A stretch of 64,000 nucleotides of DNA from Halichondria panicea (lineage: Eukaryota; Porifera; Demospongiae; Suberitida; Halichondriidae): assembly GCF_963675165.1 (NCBI RefSeq), contig NC_087382.1, positions 1,736,001 through 1,800,000 of the forward strand, given 5' to 3'. The notes under the pieces are model-generated. The model saw nothing but the letters and a program-made list of their open reading frames with translations. It was not told the DNA's origin and ran no database searches. Positions 29,297-42,212 of the stretch are shown here, one piece after another. Each line of letters begins with the position of its first letter. Positions within the stretch are counted from its first letter, which is position 1. The position numbers were made by a program, and so were the translations under genes.

Positions 29297-29845
29297 TCCA
29301 ACTAGAAAAACATTTGCAATGTGAAAAATTGCTAGGATTGGCCAGGGGAACCACAAAAAAGCGTGGGAACAAGAAATCAGACGAGAGCATAACTCCAATC
29401 CGTTACAACGTCAATCACATGTACTGGTAGTTTTCCCATGTTTTCCATGTTCCAATATATACCGCTATCACACAATTTTTACTGGTGGGGTGATGACCAA
29501 TCCCTATAATATTTATTATACATCCATTTTGGAATGTGGGGTACATAATCATGATGATTTGTGATGAATTGATGTTCCTGCAGTGTTGATCATGAGCACA
29601 GGTATACAGCGTAGTAACATGCACGGACCGTACTGGTGACCTGCATGGAATGATGTGGTGGATGGAAGCTGATAGATGGATCTGGAACACAGTCTATTAT
29701 TTAATATACTATGTATTGTACATGTTCATGACGTTGTAACGGATTGGAGTTATGCTCTCGTCTGATTTCTTGTTCCCACGCTTTTTTGTGGTTCCCCTGG
29801 CCAATCCTAGCAATTTTTCACATTGCAAATGTTTTTCTAGTTGGA
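29297..29845. repeat. 128-bp inverted repeat with 293-bp spacer
   Basis: Arms 29297-29424 and 29718-29845 are near-identical in opposite orientation. The left arm includes the last bases and acceptor (tttttctag) of a Roco intron, so the right arm is an inverted copy of Roco intron sequence. Confidence 0.9.
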
Positions 29846-30396
29846 TTCCCTTTCTTTTTCAGTACAGTTTACGTATCATGACATGCATAAAAGTGGAACG
29901 TCAAGAGGCAGTACAGAAGTTCAAGAAGAGAAGACAGGACTAATCAGATATTTTCTCGAATATCTCTGGACTAATATAGTAATGAGTAATATTGCTTGAT
30001 ATGTTGAATTTGCGAATCAGTATTAAATGATAGTCATTTTAAGAGTATGATATCTAGCCAGTGCATATAGCATGCCTGTCAGAGAAAGGGAGCTAGAGCT
30101 GAACAGTGTGAAGAAAAGCAACACCTCAGGCTCTGGAAAAGCACTGCTGCACTGTTTTAGGCGCACGGTGTATTAGCCACGCCTATCTATTATTAATTGC
30201 CACAAAGCAATTGCTGAGTCATTAAAGATGGCGGAATTGTCTAGGTATAAGAGAAATAGAGACTGAGAGGTCATCTGCCCCGTGGAAGCAATCGCAAATC
30301 TGAAGAAGCGCTTTGTAATCCAGGTTGTAGTCGTTTGGAAACCCTGTGCAGAATGTCCTGGAGATGGCTGTACTTGGAGCAAATGCTGGGCAAGAA

Positions 30397-30397
<1 letters not shown>

Positions 30398-30429
<32 letters not shown>
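30398..30429. repeat. (ACTT)n microsatellite
   Basis: Eight consecutive actt units lie within the decayed Roco region. Confidence 0.95.
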
Positions 30430-31110
30430 GTCAGTCAGACAAAGAGCGGTGAAACGTCGAAATAGTGCAATTTTTAAAATGACAATATTGATTCATTAAA
30501 ATGTTCATGGATTATGAAATGAGAGATACAAAGAGAGAAAAGGCTAAATAAACTGTCTGTCTAGCCAGTTCCTTGATGTGGCCTTTCCCTGCAGAGATAG
30601 AACAGTTTGAACATGAGTCAAAATAATTGAAATATTGCTAAACACGGGCAAACCCACTGCCAATCCTATGTAAAACCTACTGGTTTTACTAATACTTCGT
30701 ACGGTATGGTCCTCACTGTCCTCGCATTGACGCCATCTACGGGTTTTGCCTTCTGGAATATGGACCAAAACCCTTTTGGGCTCAGAATGGACTTTAACAG
30801 AGTGCTCTTTCCGCACGCCACCATAGCCAATGATGAGCACAAACAAAGGAAGGTGTGGGGGTCGCTCAGAGGAGAGCTTTCCGATGAGCTTGCTGTGTTC
30901 CTTGTAGACATTGACAGTCTTGGCTCCGTGTTTTAAGAGCAGCTTTATGATCTTTGAGTTATTCGCCAAATCGAGAGGTTTTAATTTTTGCCTTCTTTAT
31001 CGGTCACATTCGGATCGCTGTGGCATTCTGCCAGTAGAAGTTTCACTGTTGAATCTCGCTCATGCTTTACTGCTAGCAAGAGGACACCTGAATACATGCA
31101 GATGTGAATT

Positions 31111-31749
31111 ATGGTAAATACAATGTAAATACAATGTCGGTATAATTATATACTCATACTCAACTTGGGAAATGCCTTTTGTATAATTATGCATATGCCA
31201 CCCAATCAGCATGTGCTCAGCCTCAAAAAGGGGTACATGGATCAGACGTTGATATTCATGCAATAGCACAAACAACAATGAGTTATTGCACATAATTATA
31301 TAAGTTGTATCAATATTCAATGGACACTAAGGATGCACTTATGCATGAGGACCTTTTCTTGTGGTCCACAGTTGTTTTTTAGCCTTGATTCCAGGCCCAT
31401 AGTTGCGGCCTGGAATCAAGGTTAAATTGTCCCTGGAGGAGCAATATCAGCCAGAGCACTAGCCTTGTCCCCACTCCCACTTCAGCTCCTCCATGGAGTA
31501 ATCATGTGCAATGAGAGGGTCATGCCTCCTAGGGGGAGTAGCCTCGAATCCAGGCCAATTTTACTCGGCCTGGTCTCGAGGCTAAGGGGGGGAGTAGCTG
31601 ACGTTTATTGAGCACTTCCTTGTTTACATACTATACATGTGTGGGGGATTTCAGCAGTCACTGCCAGTAGCTAGGATAAAAGTGGAGATACAGCAAACTA
31701 CCAGTTATTATAGCAGTTTAAGATCTACCACAGTGACTGGAGACTCATC
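31111..31749. other. Upstream region of ANTXR-like gene 1 with foldback repeats
   Basis: It holds two short foldbacks: 31380-31425 (tagccttgattccaggccc and complement) and 31539-31584 (tagcctcgaatccaggcca and complement). The second is flanked by agggggag and aggggggag, a plausible target duplication. The promoter of the next gene should lie in 31600-31749; no motif is claimed. Confidence 0.55.
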
Positions 31750-34700
31750 ATGAAGCATTGTGCATTGCTGAATGTTTGCATCATGGTAGTGCTGGCTGCT
31801 TTAGCTCAGCTCAGTGAGGCTCAGATCAGCAACACTAACCGACCAGAGTGCCAAGGAGTATTCGACTTCTACTTTGTGCTTGATGCGTAAGATCCTTATT
31901 ATTTATTTATAATACTATACTATGGTAGATCCAAAGCAGCGCAGCACAAGAGTCTATATAGTAACGTGACTATATTAATAATTTATAATGATAGCTTTAC
32001 AATGCAGCGCAAGAGATAGGAACGACACTAATCATAATAATGATAGCTTGCAAGATTGTACGTGATTGTGATGCAGCATTCAGTAGGTGCATTTATTAAC
32101 TACCAAGGTGTCTTTATACATGCACCCTTGTAACTACTAGAGCTGTTATTGCTCTGGACAGTGCCAAATATTCTTGGCTAGGCGGCTATGATATAGGCAA
32201 TCGTAGTAGCTCAGATTAGTGTTGGCCATAGACTACACACCTGCAGTCAGTGTATAAAGAATAATATTATAACTATTGTACATGTTGTCACGACGTTGTA
32301 TGTATATTTTCTACAGGTCAACGAGTATTGGTGAAGCCTTTGGAACCAGTGTCGTCCCGTTTGTAGCCAATGTCTCGAGTAGATACATCGAGTAAGTCAC
32401 TGTGCTTGCACCCAATAATCATCATTACTGTACAGTTGACATGAGGTATAGTACGTCTGAATTGAACTGCTATATACTTTCTGTGCTCAATACTATCCAA
32501 CACACACTGCACACAGTAGTTACATAGTTCTAGCTCTGTAGCTGAGAAGCCATTGTTGACACTCTTTAGCTAATTCTTAACTTCAATTCTAAAAGCTGTG
32601 AAATGTCTCCTAGCGTGCCATGTTTAGGCATCACCTTACTGACCTAATCCTCTTGTGGTCATACCTAATACAGATATCATATTACTCGTGTTGTTGTGCA
32701 TCTCCCTATAGGGTTCATTGTATTAAGATGAGTAGTTGTACTCCCACCTATATTGTTATTGATGTGTGCATGTGTGTGCTTGTGAGGTCTGTGGGGTCGT
32801 CGATTAAGTGGTTACCATGGTGAATAAATGAGCGCGGTTAGTAACTTAATCAGCGGAGTGATTGCTCTGTGATTATTTTTGGCTGTCCTTATAGACACCT
32901 TTAGTGCAAACAAGCCTTTTACAGAATCACTATGAGTCAAAAGGGAGCGATGTATTGAGCGCCTTATCAGCGCTTTATAGGAAGGGTGGTGTCACTATCA
33001 ATAAGGCTTCACAAATATCTGCTTTGAAGAATTATCATTGCAGAAATTATTGCAGAAATTATAGTGTTGTCCCAGTGGTGTAGGAACCAGGCTCCCCTTT
33101 ATTTAACACTGCATGCTTGCTTTTTATTAATATGCGTGTGTGCACATGCGTATCAGCTCCCCTTCTAATACTATCCATGCTCTCTAAGTGATAACTCTAA
33201 CATGTTCACATTTCCAATTGCTAGCTATTAGTCTGTATATACGTGTGATATGAGCTACACCTCTGGTACACCGTTCTATCTCACGTTTGTAGAGTAGCTA
33301 TATATAGGCCTTACGTATACTGCAACCTTGTATAGCTAATTAGCTAGTCTAGATCTTTAGTTGTTGTTAGTATATACAACAACACTGGCCAATTTTTTGA
33401 TTTGATACTGCAATTAGTAAAAAAAACCACTCAAGTTATAGTCCACCATGTTTACATTGTGGGTTTACATTGTGGTTTACCCATTTGTGTGTGGGTGCTT
33501 AAAACTGCTGCATGTATTAATTAATGTTTTACTGTTTTTTTGCTCTTTCCTCACAGTCCCAATTTCAAGATAGCGTTCATTACGTTTAGTAACGTGGATA
33601 ATTCTCAAGTTGTACTACCGCTCACCAGGACGGCCGATCAGTGAGTTACCATGGATGCATGCATGACTGTCAATGTCATACCCAATTAATTGTACACGTG
33701 TGCGGTATACAGAGCAAATTGGTGTCTGTTTCAATTAGCAATGAATGTGTATAAGCTATACAGTATATTGTACAGTGTTTGCGTGCTTTGGGGACATTCC
33801 AAATTACACACACACAGAGTGCAATGTATGATGTGCCCACACTGGTCGATAGTGACGTTGGTACTAACCACCTCTACACAAAAATAACCACCTCTTAGGC
33901 CGAGTTTACTACATGAAAGAGGCAAATTTGAGATTGAGAACAACATTATTGGGCACATCACTGCTAGTGTGACTGACTGTTTCATACAAGGCATCGTTTG
34001 CCAAGAATTGTGTGTATTCTTAGCTAATTATGGTTGCATTGGCCTCAAAGGTACGTCAAGTATTTCTGAGAGCCTTGGGGTTTATCAAGTGAGTGGGTGT
34101 GAGTGTGTGGTTGTAGGGGGTCTGTTTCAGTACATGACCAAGTTCTGGAAGGCTTTGCTTTAAAGGTGCTGATGACATAATATGAGTGGTATTTGATCAT
34201 TTCATTTAAATGATTTTTCAAAGTACGTGTTTTCCCATTTTATCATCGGTGCATGCTGTGAGCATGATTCATATCGTGTTTCTTGTCTGTTATTGTCCGG
34301 CTATGTGTGTAATCAATAGAGTATTGTATAGTCGACTAGATGGTTTACAGCATTACACTAGTTGCCGTGCCAATTAGATATTGTCACGAACAACAAAACA
34401 CTGTGTTTTCACACATGTCTCCAGAAAGAAATGATGTCTCGATTGTATGTACTTGTAACACACGGCTATAAGCTGCATGCATGTTTAGTGGTACGGTAGT
34501 GCATGTAGATTGTTCAAGCTCGTGTATATTCTGTCTCCGGTGCTCTATACTGCATGATATGGCTTTCTTGAGTACAATTTCCAATTCAGGCATTGACCCT
34601 TAATTAATTATTATTGTGATTGTGTTTTGCTTGGAGTTGTTTAGTACACAAACCGTACAATACCTGATGTGTCTATACTTACTGGCACAAACATATCGCT

Positions 34701-37700
34701 CTTTAGACTAGCTAGTTGTCACCTTCTGAATAGAACAAAGACCTCGATCATCATGGGCTAGAGTTGAGCACGGGCAACCACGCCATATAAGGTCATAGTT
34801 AAGAGTTCACCCACTTTTATAGGCTCATACTGCACCCCTACATACACTAGACTAAACCGCCTCTCCTTCCATCGAACTCTAGCTTAGAAGCTGGCAGTGA
34901 AGTTGTAAGGAACATTACCACAGGTCAAAACATTAGTACTATTGTGTGGCACTACGTAGTTTTCTTGCTACCCACTATAAATGTAACAAATCTTTATTAG
35001 GCAATCATCGATGGTTAATTGTGTTTGATAGCGCAGACCGAATGTCGTTTTGTGGCCTCCCCCTATCTGATCACGGCTCCCTAAAGAGCAGTCGTAATGA
35101 CAACACTGTGGTCAGCTTGTATGGCTGTGGATCCCTTAAGTGGGCGCACACACCTGCATGACCGACCACCCACACCTCCATTAGCTGTACTCCCACCCAC
35201 TCACTCTATGGCCTCCCCTTAATTGTGTGAAGAGCATGGTCTTTATAAGGGAGCAATCGAGATACAATTATGGTGCATGATATCAGCTAGCTAGGTTAAT
35301 GGGATGATTGATTGCAAATTTTTTACTCCTTATTTGGTCAATGTATGAAATACTCGAATTTTTTGTAGATAATTTGGGAAAGTTTTTCTCTAATTAGAAC
35401 ACTATACGTGCGTACACACTCAATGCTAGTATAGCAACCATTCCTTATATGGCTATACGGCTTTTGTTGGCTGACTTTGCTTACAGCGACTAGTATTGTA
35501 CTGACAATGCCTTCACCCATCCACCCACCCACACACACACAATACCTTCACCCCACCCATCCACTCCCCACACACACACAATACCTTCACCCCCACCCAC
35601 CCACTCCCCACACACACACAATACCTTCACCCCCACCCACCCACTCCACACACACAGAGGTACGATCCAAACAGCTGTCAATTTCCTGGCCAACGACTTT
35701 GTGCCTGCAGGAGCCACTTTTCTAGCACCTGGACTACAAAATGTACAAACACAGTTACAATTATAATATACCCACGTAGCTATAGATGCAACATTATACA
35801 GCCACGTCACTATAATGTACAAGCTGATTGTCCCCATTTTGTACATGTAATCAAAGGGGTTTCCCCCTCACCACCTCTTCAGGTCCAGTCTCAAATTCAA
35901 ATGTTTGGTGGAGACACGGCCTCTGTTGTCTTGGTGATCACTGACGGTATTGCTGTTGATGACACGTTTGCTTATGCTGAGGTACGTATAATCACACACT
36001 CTCACACAATGTGCATCAACTCAGCCTAGCACACCCCCACACATGCCCACCCACCCACCCACACACACACATCACACACATCACATCCCCACACATGCCC
36101 ACCCACCCACCCACACACACACATCACACACATCACATCCCCACACATGCCCACCCACACACACACACATCACACACAGGCTAATAAACTTCGAGGAGAA
36201 TTCGGAGCTCGTGTTTTTGCTGTCGGAATAGGCCCCGATCAGATTGGGGCTGGTCAGCGGACACAGGTCAGAGGTCAACTGCATGGTGGACTGAGCAGTG
36301 CATGTGGTCTAATGTTGTAATTGTATTTAATGTTCCCCCCCACACACACTCACTCACCACACACACACACACACACACACCCACACACACACAGCTGGAC
36401 ATTGTGACGGGAAACCCTAACAATGTGTACATCGGCAGTGACTTTGCTTACCTACCAGACGTAGTGGACGAGGTAAGAAACTCCATTCGTATATAATTTT
36501 TAATGCTTCTATATATATATCGGGTTTTGAATGCGAGCTTAATGGATTGCGAATGACACTGGCTTCTAACTATTGCGAAAATTGCAAATGCATTCTCACA
36601 CTCTGCATTGCGAATTATGCGAAAATTCAAAGAACGTTGCATTCGATATAATAATTAACCAATAATTGATTGAGCCCACTCAGAAATGACATACGTAATC
36701 ACATTTTCACTGCTGCAGCAGTATAGATACTATACATGAACACAATTGATTATTGCCCCACCCTTTTCTACAGATTATCCGAGCTATTTGTATTGAGATT
36801 ACATCAGTCATTCCGGACAAAGTTTGCCTCGGGGCAACTTTTGAGATAACCCTAATAGGTAGTGGCTTTCTGGGTACACTTGATCCACAGGGGCCCATCT
36901 GTCGGTTTACAAGAGGGGACGTAGTCTTTGAGACGTTCCCGACCACACCCACCAACGAGACCACTATCGTGTGCCCGGCCCCCAAGTTCACTTCTACTGG
37001 GTGAGTGATAATTATTTCTATATACATTAAATATTCAAATTCAAATTTTATTACTCTCAATTTGTAGAAATGTTATTCTCGAAGTAAGTTTGGACAGAAT
37101 CTCGTTTATCGCCAGCAGCATTACCATGGAGATTGACGACTGTAAGGTGGGTTATATATGGACAAGTGTTGTACGACAACTCTATACATGTACATACATA
37201 GCACTGTATGTCATGCATGTGTTGATAGCGTTAGCATGTGACTTGGCTCTTATCCAGCACTTGTAAATTATTATAGTTGGTCCCCCATTAACTTAAACGG
37301 ACATTAATATACTTAATTGAAGTGTTTAATTGAAACGCTTGTCCATTTTAGATAGCTTAATTAAAGTGCTATATATAGTTTCGTTTCAACGAGCTATTTA
37401 TAATTATTAGTTGTGTCACTATAAATAGACGATATCCGGAGTCACACCCTCCAACTATTGCCGTGGGGAGAGACCTGACCGAGTTCATCTTCAGGGCAAT
37501 GGTTTCCTTGCCAATCTGGTCATATCAGCTGCACAGTGTCGATTCACAAAGAACAACGGAGAAACATGTAAGTACTCTCTCTCCGTGTGTATATATAATT
37601 ATAATAATTATAGCTACGTACGATTTTTTTTAACCACCCCACATTTTGATGAGCAACAACCTCCTCTAGCTCACTGTCGGTTTATTGTTGGTGTGACTAT

Positions 37701-40700
37701 AATTATGCTTGTGTTCATATACACTATCTCTGATCTAATGCTTGCTATTATGTAAGTCGCAACTCTCTTTCTCTGTATGTGTATATATAAGTATAGCTAC
37801 GTACATATACGCTTAATTGTTGGCATGACTACACCTGCATGTGTTCGTCTCTAATGCTTGCCCCTCCCTCCCTCCCAGTTACTCTACCGCTGGCCACCAT
37901 CACTGACACTGCAGTGGTGTGTCCCACTCCCAACACTGGCACCTTCTCAGGGTGAGTACTACACAACCACACTCTAATTGTACTAGCTAGTCTTTTCTAT
38001 ACCTACCTTTGTTATAGGATTTAGTATAGAGTTTGATACGTAAGTGATGGCTCATATTAATGCCCCCCACACACACTCACACACGCCCCCACCACTCCAC
38101 ACACACAGACGACTGTCACTACAGATCACCACGACGGGGCAGTTCTATATCGAGGACATACTGATAATCACTGTCGAGGATTGCACGGTAAGGGATGGCA
38201 GTTAACAAGATGGTTATTTGGCCAAAACTAAATACAAATCTCTACCACTTTGAAGTCACTGGCCTTTGTTTTGGTCAATACGATGGATTTTGAGTAGTCC
38301 CAGATCTATGATCTAGATAGCTAAAATAGAAGCTTTCTTTGAGCTACAGAATATACATTGCTTAGTTTTGAAATTGGTTGATCCCCACTAAAGTTAGGGC
38401 TAGTCGAAGATAGTTGCCGAAATGACATTCAGAGGTATACTTATAAAACCCTGTACCCCCCTCACAGGGTGTGTCTGATGTGAATCCCAATAGCTGGTGT
38501 TTCGAAGATGTGGTTGAGAACGTCACTATCCAGGGGTCAGGGTTCACAGAGGACATTGTGGCGGGCAGTGAAGCATGCGAGTTCAGTATATCGAGTGGAA
38601 AACAATTTAGTGAGTGGGCGGCTGTGTGCATGCGTGGGTGTGTGTGTGTATTGTAGACGATGCACATTTTATCCTCTCTCTCTATTGCAGTCTTCACGCC
38701 TAGTGTGGTGGAGGATGGTAGAATGGTTTGTCCAACACCAAACATCAACTACACAGGGTAAGTGTGTGTTTGTGTGGGTGTGGGCGGGTGTGTGGGTGTG
38801 TGGTGGGAGGTGTGGGATCGATGTGCTATCAAAGTATGACTCTAACTCTTCCTCTCTACAGTGCAATGAATCTTCGCATTACTACTAACGGGGTTACTTA
38901 TATCGGAGGAACTAGGACCATTTACATCAACGACTGCACGGTAAGGGAGTCACAGTTTCCCATAATTATGCATGCATGTCTGTTATAATTATTATTATGT
39001 GTATATCATCATTCAACCATCTCCTCTCTCTCTCACACATTCACATATCTCTGCGGCTCTTCAAACAACTAACAGGAAAAGGTACGTGAATACATTTCCC
39101 CATTCCAATACAGCCCGTGTTTAGTTCCTATTCCAATACAACCATTTGTTTAGTTCCCATTCCAATACAACCTGTTGTTTAGTTTTAACGTACACGTTCA
39201 TATACCTTATAAGTTGCTCCTTATTTTATTTTGTCTAGGACTATATATTCGTTGTTGGTATCATCTTTGGGCTATTGGGACTCATTCTGCTGCTGTCTCT
39301 GTGTCTTCTCTGGTGCTGTGTGCCGCTGATCACAGGGGTGAGTGTTAATTTACCCCCCCCACACACACACACACATCTTGTTCACTTTTGTTGCCTCCCC
39401 TCTCTATAGACGATCGTCGGAGGACTACCCCCTGAGCCCAAAGAGGTACGTATTAAATAAGTCCATGCATGTTTTAGTTAAATAGCGATTTTTCAGTCCA
39501 TTCATATAAAGTCATACTCCTCCCCACACAGCCCACTCCCCCGCCCACTCCACCACCCACGCCACCACCACCACCCCCAGAGCCACTCCCACCAGTCCCC
39601 GGCCGAAAATGGGAAGTGGTTGATGCCTCGTACTATGGAGGAAGAGGGGCAGGAGGAATGAGACCAATGAAGGTACATGTGTATAATATAATAACGAGGA
39701 AGCCACTTGTTTTTCAATAAACTATTGGTTGCTACGTATGAGTACCATATATAGTGTTAGAAATATGTGCGAGCATAAAATAAATTATGTTTACGTATAA
39801 TAATAAATGTAACTAATTAACACTGTTTTCAATATACTACTGGTTGCTATGTATACGTGTACATATCGCTAACAAGCACATGCAGCTGTCGATTGATTGA
39901 GTCACTCTTGCCCCTCCCCCTGTACAGGTCTCGTGGGGTGGAAAGGGCGCAACTGAACTAGGCTCCAAACTGACCAAAGCCAAGGTACGGTATAATAATG
40001 GTATACTATAGACTATGAGATACAATGTACGTGAGTACTTTTTCAGAATCAGGTTTGGTTTGGTTTCGTAGCTAACTTTGAGGGTACATAACTTGTACTA
40101 AATTTCAAACCACCTAAAATTTGCATTTAGTAGCTGTTCGGTAATGCTACTGTACAATGGTGATGTGCGTAGATCAGTGATTAGTTTTGTGTCCAAATTG
40201 TCCACTTTCCTGGAAAAAGTGTGACAGAAGATGGATGGTAGTGTAGACTTCAATTTTTCCCAAGATTATTATGTGTTTGTCAACAGGATGCCAGCGTGAT
40301 TGAGATGATTGAAGAGCCAGGACTTCCTGGTACGGACATTGCTTACGTACCTCCCCCACCCCCTGCTCCCGTTGTCGTAGCAACCATACCAGCGAAGGAG
40401 CCAGGATGTTGGGACAGAATAAAGGTAATTATATATAGGCTTACGTTCGTATATCTATTTAAGTTTTGAAAATTCCAAGCACATCCGATAATACTGTACA
40501 TGATTGATGGTAGGAGTTTTTTGTTTCTCTTTAGAAAAAGCTTCGAAGGTGGTACGCAGTGTTGTCGTCATATCGACCAGTCTTCACTAATCACGGCACT
40601 ATGGGAGTGAGTACTGTTATGCAGCTTGCTAGTATAGAGCGTTGTTCTATTGGTATGCAGTCGCTGGTACCTATATTTCTGTACCCTCCACACCTACCTA

Positions 40701-41575
40701 TACCTACGTCTGTGTACCCCTCCACAGGAACGTGTTATCCTGTGGTTCCCTGGACAGAAAGGCATTGAAAAGATACAGAAGACACCATCAGCAGTGGAGG
40801 TGAGATATTACTGTGTATCAGTGATGGTTGCTATTTTCAAATCATCAATCTCATACAACAATAATAGTCGTACTTTTTATAGCCTAATATTATGAAGTAT
40901 GGGTGTATGGTAGTGGGGTCAGTATCAACGTATACCACCATCAACCAGTGCATGTGGGCATATATCCCTGCTGTAGTATTTAACCTTCTAAGCTAAGTAC
41001 ACATTTAACTATAAGCCCTGTCAATTACGATAATTATACGGACATGTGTTACTGATGTTTTCTTTTGCTTGCAGAATGGAACCGGACCACAACTGACCGC
41101 ACCTCCACCACCCCCACCACCGTACTCAAGGTACGTACATCTTTTTGCTTACACTGTGGTGTAACTCGAAGCAGTTTGAACTCTCTATCATTTTTATTAT
41201 AGTGAAGCCCTGCACTATAAATGATACTGGTAGCTAGCTACGTAGCTATGTAGCAACAGGCTCAGGTTGCTTTTAATTACCACAGGATGGCTTATCAATG
41301 GAACCCGACACTAAATTGTCTTTGTGGTTGTCTAATGTGGTTCTAGTAGTGCCATGTTATTTACAGGAAGTGTAGAGATCGAGGGGAGTTTTATAGGTCC
41401 ATTATATAATTGCCTATAATTTATTTATTGGCTTCTGTAGTTGATGTGCTAAAAATCTATTTTCTTAATTACCGTTTTTGTACCCCCACACAGACGTCCT
41501 GCCCCCCGCCCCCCAGGTAGACACGCCCCCCCAATCCCCACCCCATCACAAGAGAACCTCATCGGAGACGACTGA
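31750..41575 (+). CDS. ANTXR: ANTXR-like vWA receptor with three Ig/IPT-like repeats
   Basis: 25 coding exons: 31750-31886, 32317-32391, 33557-33640, 35658-35742, 35883-35981, 36180-36266, 36395-36472, 36774-37000, 37068-37146, 37429-37567, 37879-37951, 38109-38187, 38468-38609, 38691-38757, 38862-38940, 39076-39081, 39239-39337, 39410-39445, 39532-39672, 39928-39984, 40287-40424, 40535-40606, 40728-40799, 41075-41130 and 41494-41575; 762 aa, in phase throughout. After a signal peptide, the vWA domain (about 34-215) has [19 protein letters not shown] and VITDG. Three repeats (216-317, 318-414, 415-510) each span three exons. A TM is at 513-545. The cytoplasmic part has [29 protein letters not shown] and [19 protein letters not shown], which are ANTXR cytoplasmic signatures. 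Family members are matrix receptors that bind collagen/laminin; the usual number of Ig-like domains is one. Confidence 0.92.
33830..33959. mobile_element. MITE with gatgtgccca/tgggcacatc ends
   Basis: A 130-bp copy whose ends are inverted 10-mers. The interior holds aaaaataaccacctcttagg and accacctc modules shared with other copies. It lies in intron 3 of the first ANTXR-like gene. Confidence 0.75.
35511..35657. repeat. Minisatellite abutting exon 4 of ANTXR-like gene 1
   Basis: About three and a half copies of a unit of about 48 bp (cacacacacaataccttcac plus C-rich caccca/ccactcc) run straight into the acceptor (cacacag) of exon 4, so the polypyrimidine tract is part of the repeat. Confidence 0.8.
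36030..36179. repeat. Minisatellite abutting exon 6 of ANTXR-like gene 1
   Basis: Three copies of a unit of about 52 bp (ccccacacatgcccacccac, then cacacatcacacacatcaca) end at the exon 6 acceptor. Together with 35511-35657 this makes two neighbouring introns whose 3' ends are tandem repeats. Confidence 0.8.
39076..39081 (+). other. 6-nt microexon (Glu-Lys)
   Basis: GAAAAG sits between acceptor aactaacag and donor gtacgt. Flanking exons end and begin in phase 0, so it adds two residues between the third extracellular repeat and the TM exon. It is predicted from splice sites only and could be skipped without a frame change. Confidence 0.6.
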
Positions 41576-41806
41576 CTTACTCAAACACACCTTATTTTGT
41601 AATTATAATTATTATACGGTGATACAATGTTATACTGTGTTTTCGTATGCTTTTATTCTTGTTGTATATGAAGGCACTCCTAATTATAAATTTAATACAT
41701 TGATAAACACATACATATAAATTACATTTGATAAAGACACAGACATTCATTCTACATGCATGTACGGCTGTAAACGTCAGCAGCGTAATTATCACAAATA
41801 ATATTA

Positions 41807-42005
41807 TTATAATGTGTGCAGTGTGCATGTGTGTACATGCATGTGTGTGCGTGTGCGTGTGCACATGTGTGTGTGGGTGTGTGTGTGTGTGTGCATGTGT
41901 GTACATGCATGTGTGTGTGTGTGTGTGCGTGTGCACATGTGTGTGTGTGTGTGTGGGTGTGTGTGTGTGCACATGTGTGTGTGGGTGTGTGTGTGTGTGC
42001 ATGAT
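41807..42005. repeat. TG-rich minisatellite between the ANTXR-like genes
   Basis: A (TG)n tract holds recurring gtgtacatgcatgtgtgtg and cgtgtgcacatgtgtgtg units. It lies 230 bp past the end of gene 1 and 200 bp before gene 2. Thr-His/Val-Cys ORFs on both strands are repeat artefacts. Confidence 0.9.
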
Positions 42006-42212
42006 TGTATTGATAAGTAAGAGAGGATATACAAAAGTCTGCAGGTGAAGCCAGACCAATTTATTGTTTACTTCCTCCCCTCAGACAGTGGGCTATAAAT
42101 TCACCACAATCTTCTTAATTAAATAAGCAGCAATCTTGTAAACACTGCTCAGCTGCATGACACTAAGAACCACTTGAAGCCTGGTGCATGTGCAAGTGAA
42201 CAAGCTCTGAAA

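Larger units (their letters stand above)
27467..31110 (-). pseudogene. Ankyrin-ROC-COR-DEATH (Roco) pseudogene
   Basis: Reading minus strand, the parts follow in domain order. An ankyrin segment (STVKLLLAECHSDPN, then PLDLANNSKIIKLLLKHGAK) covers about 31090-30900. A P-loop (VLIIGYGG, then GKSTLLKSIL one base out of frame) lies at about 30800-30840. An IIYFDLAGH switch lies near 29250, and a later block holds KAHVIVFDSHADQI. The COR domain includes GTVFAPEHFRQHCDLA, VPLSKFAEAF, FFPGLI and HFGWILECAQ. A DEATH-like end (VVQALETWRSETEGTYSCLK) lies near 27500-27560. Frameshifts occur in the ankyrin, P-loop, switch and COR blocks, and a TAA falls between HCDLA and the next Ser-Thr-Gly. The architecture resembles DAPK-type Roco proteins (GTPase scaffolds), but this copy cannot encode one. 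Confidence 0.8.

Noticed and set aside
29752..29943. Plus-strand ORF at 29.75 kb
   Set aside because: Its first half is the inverted copy of Roco intron sequence; there is no protein feature.
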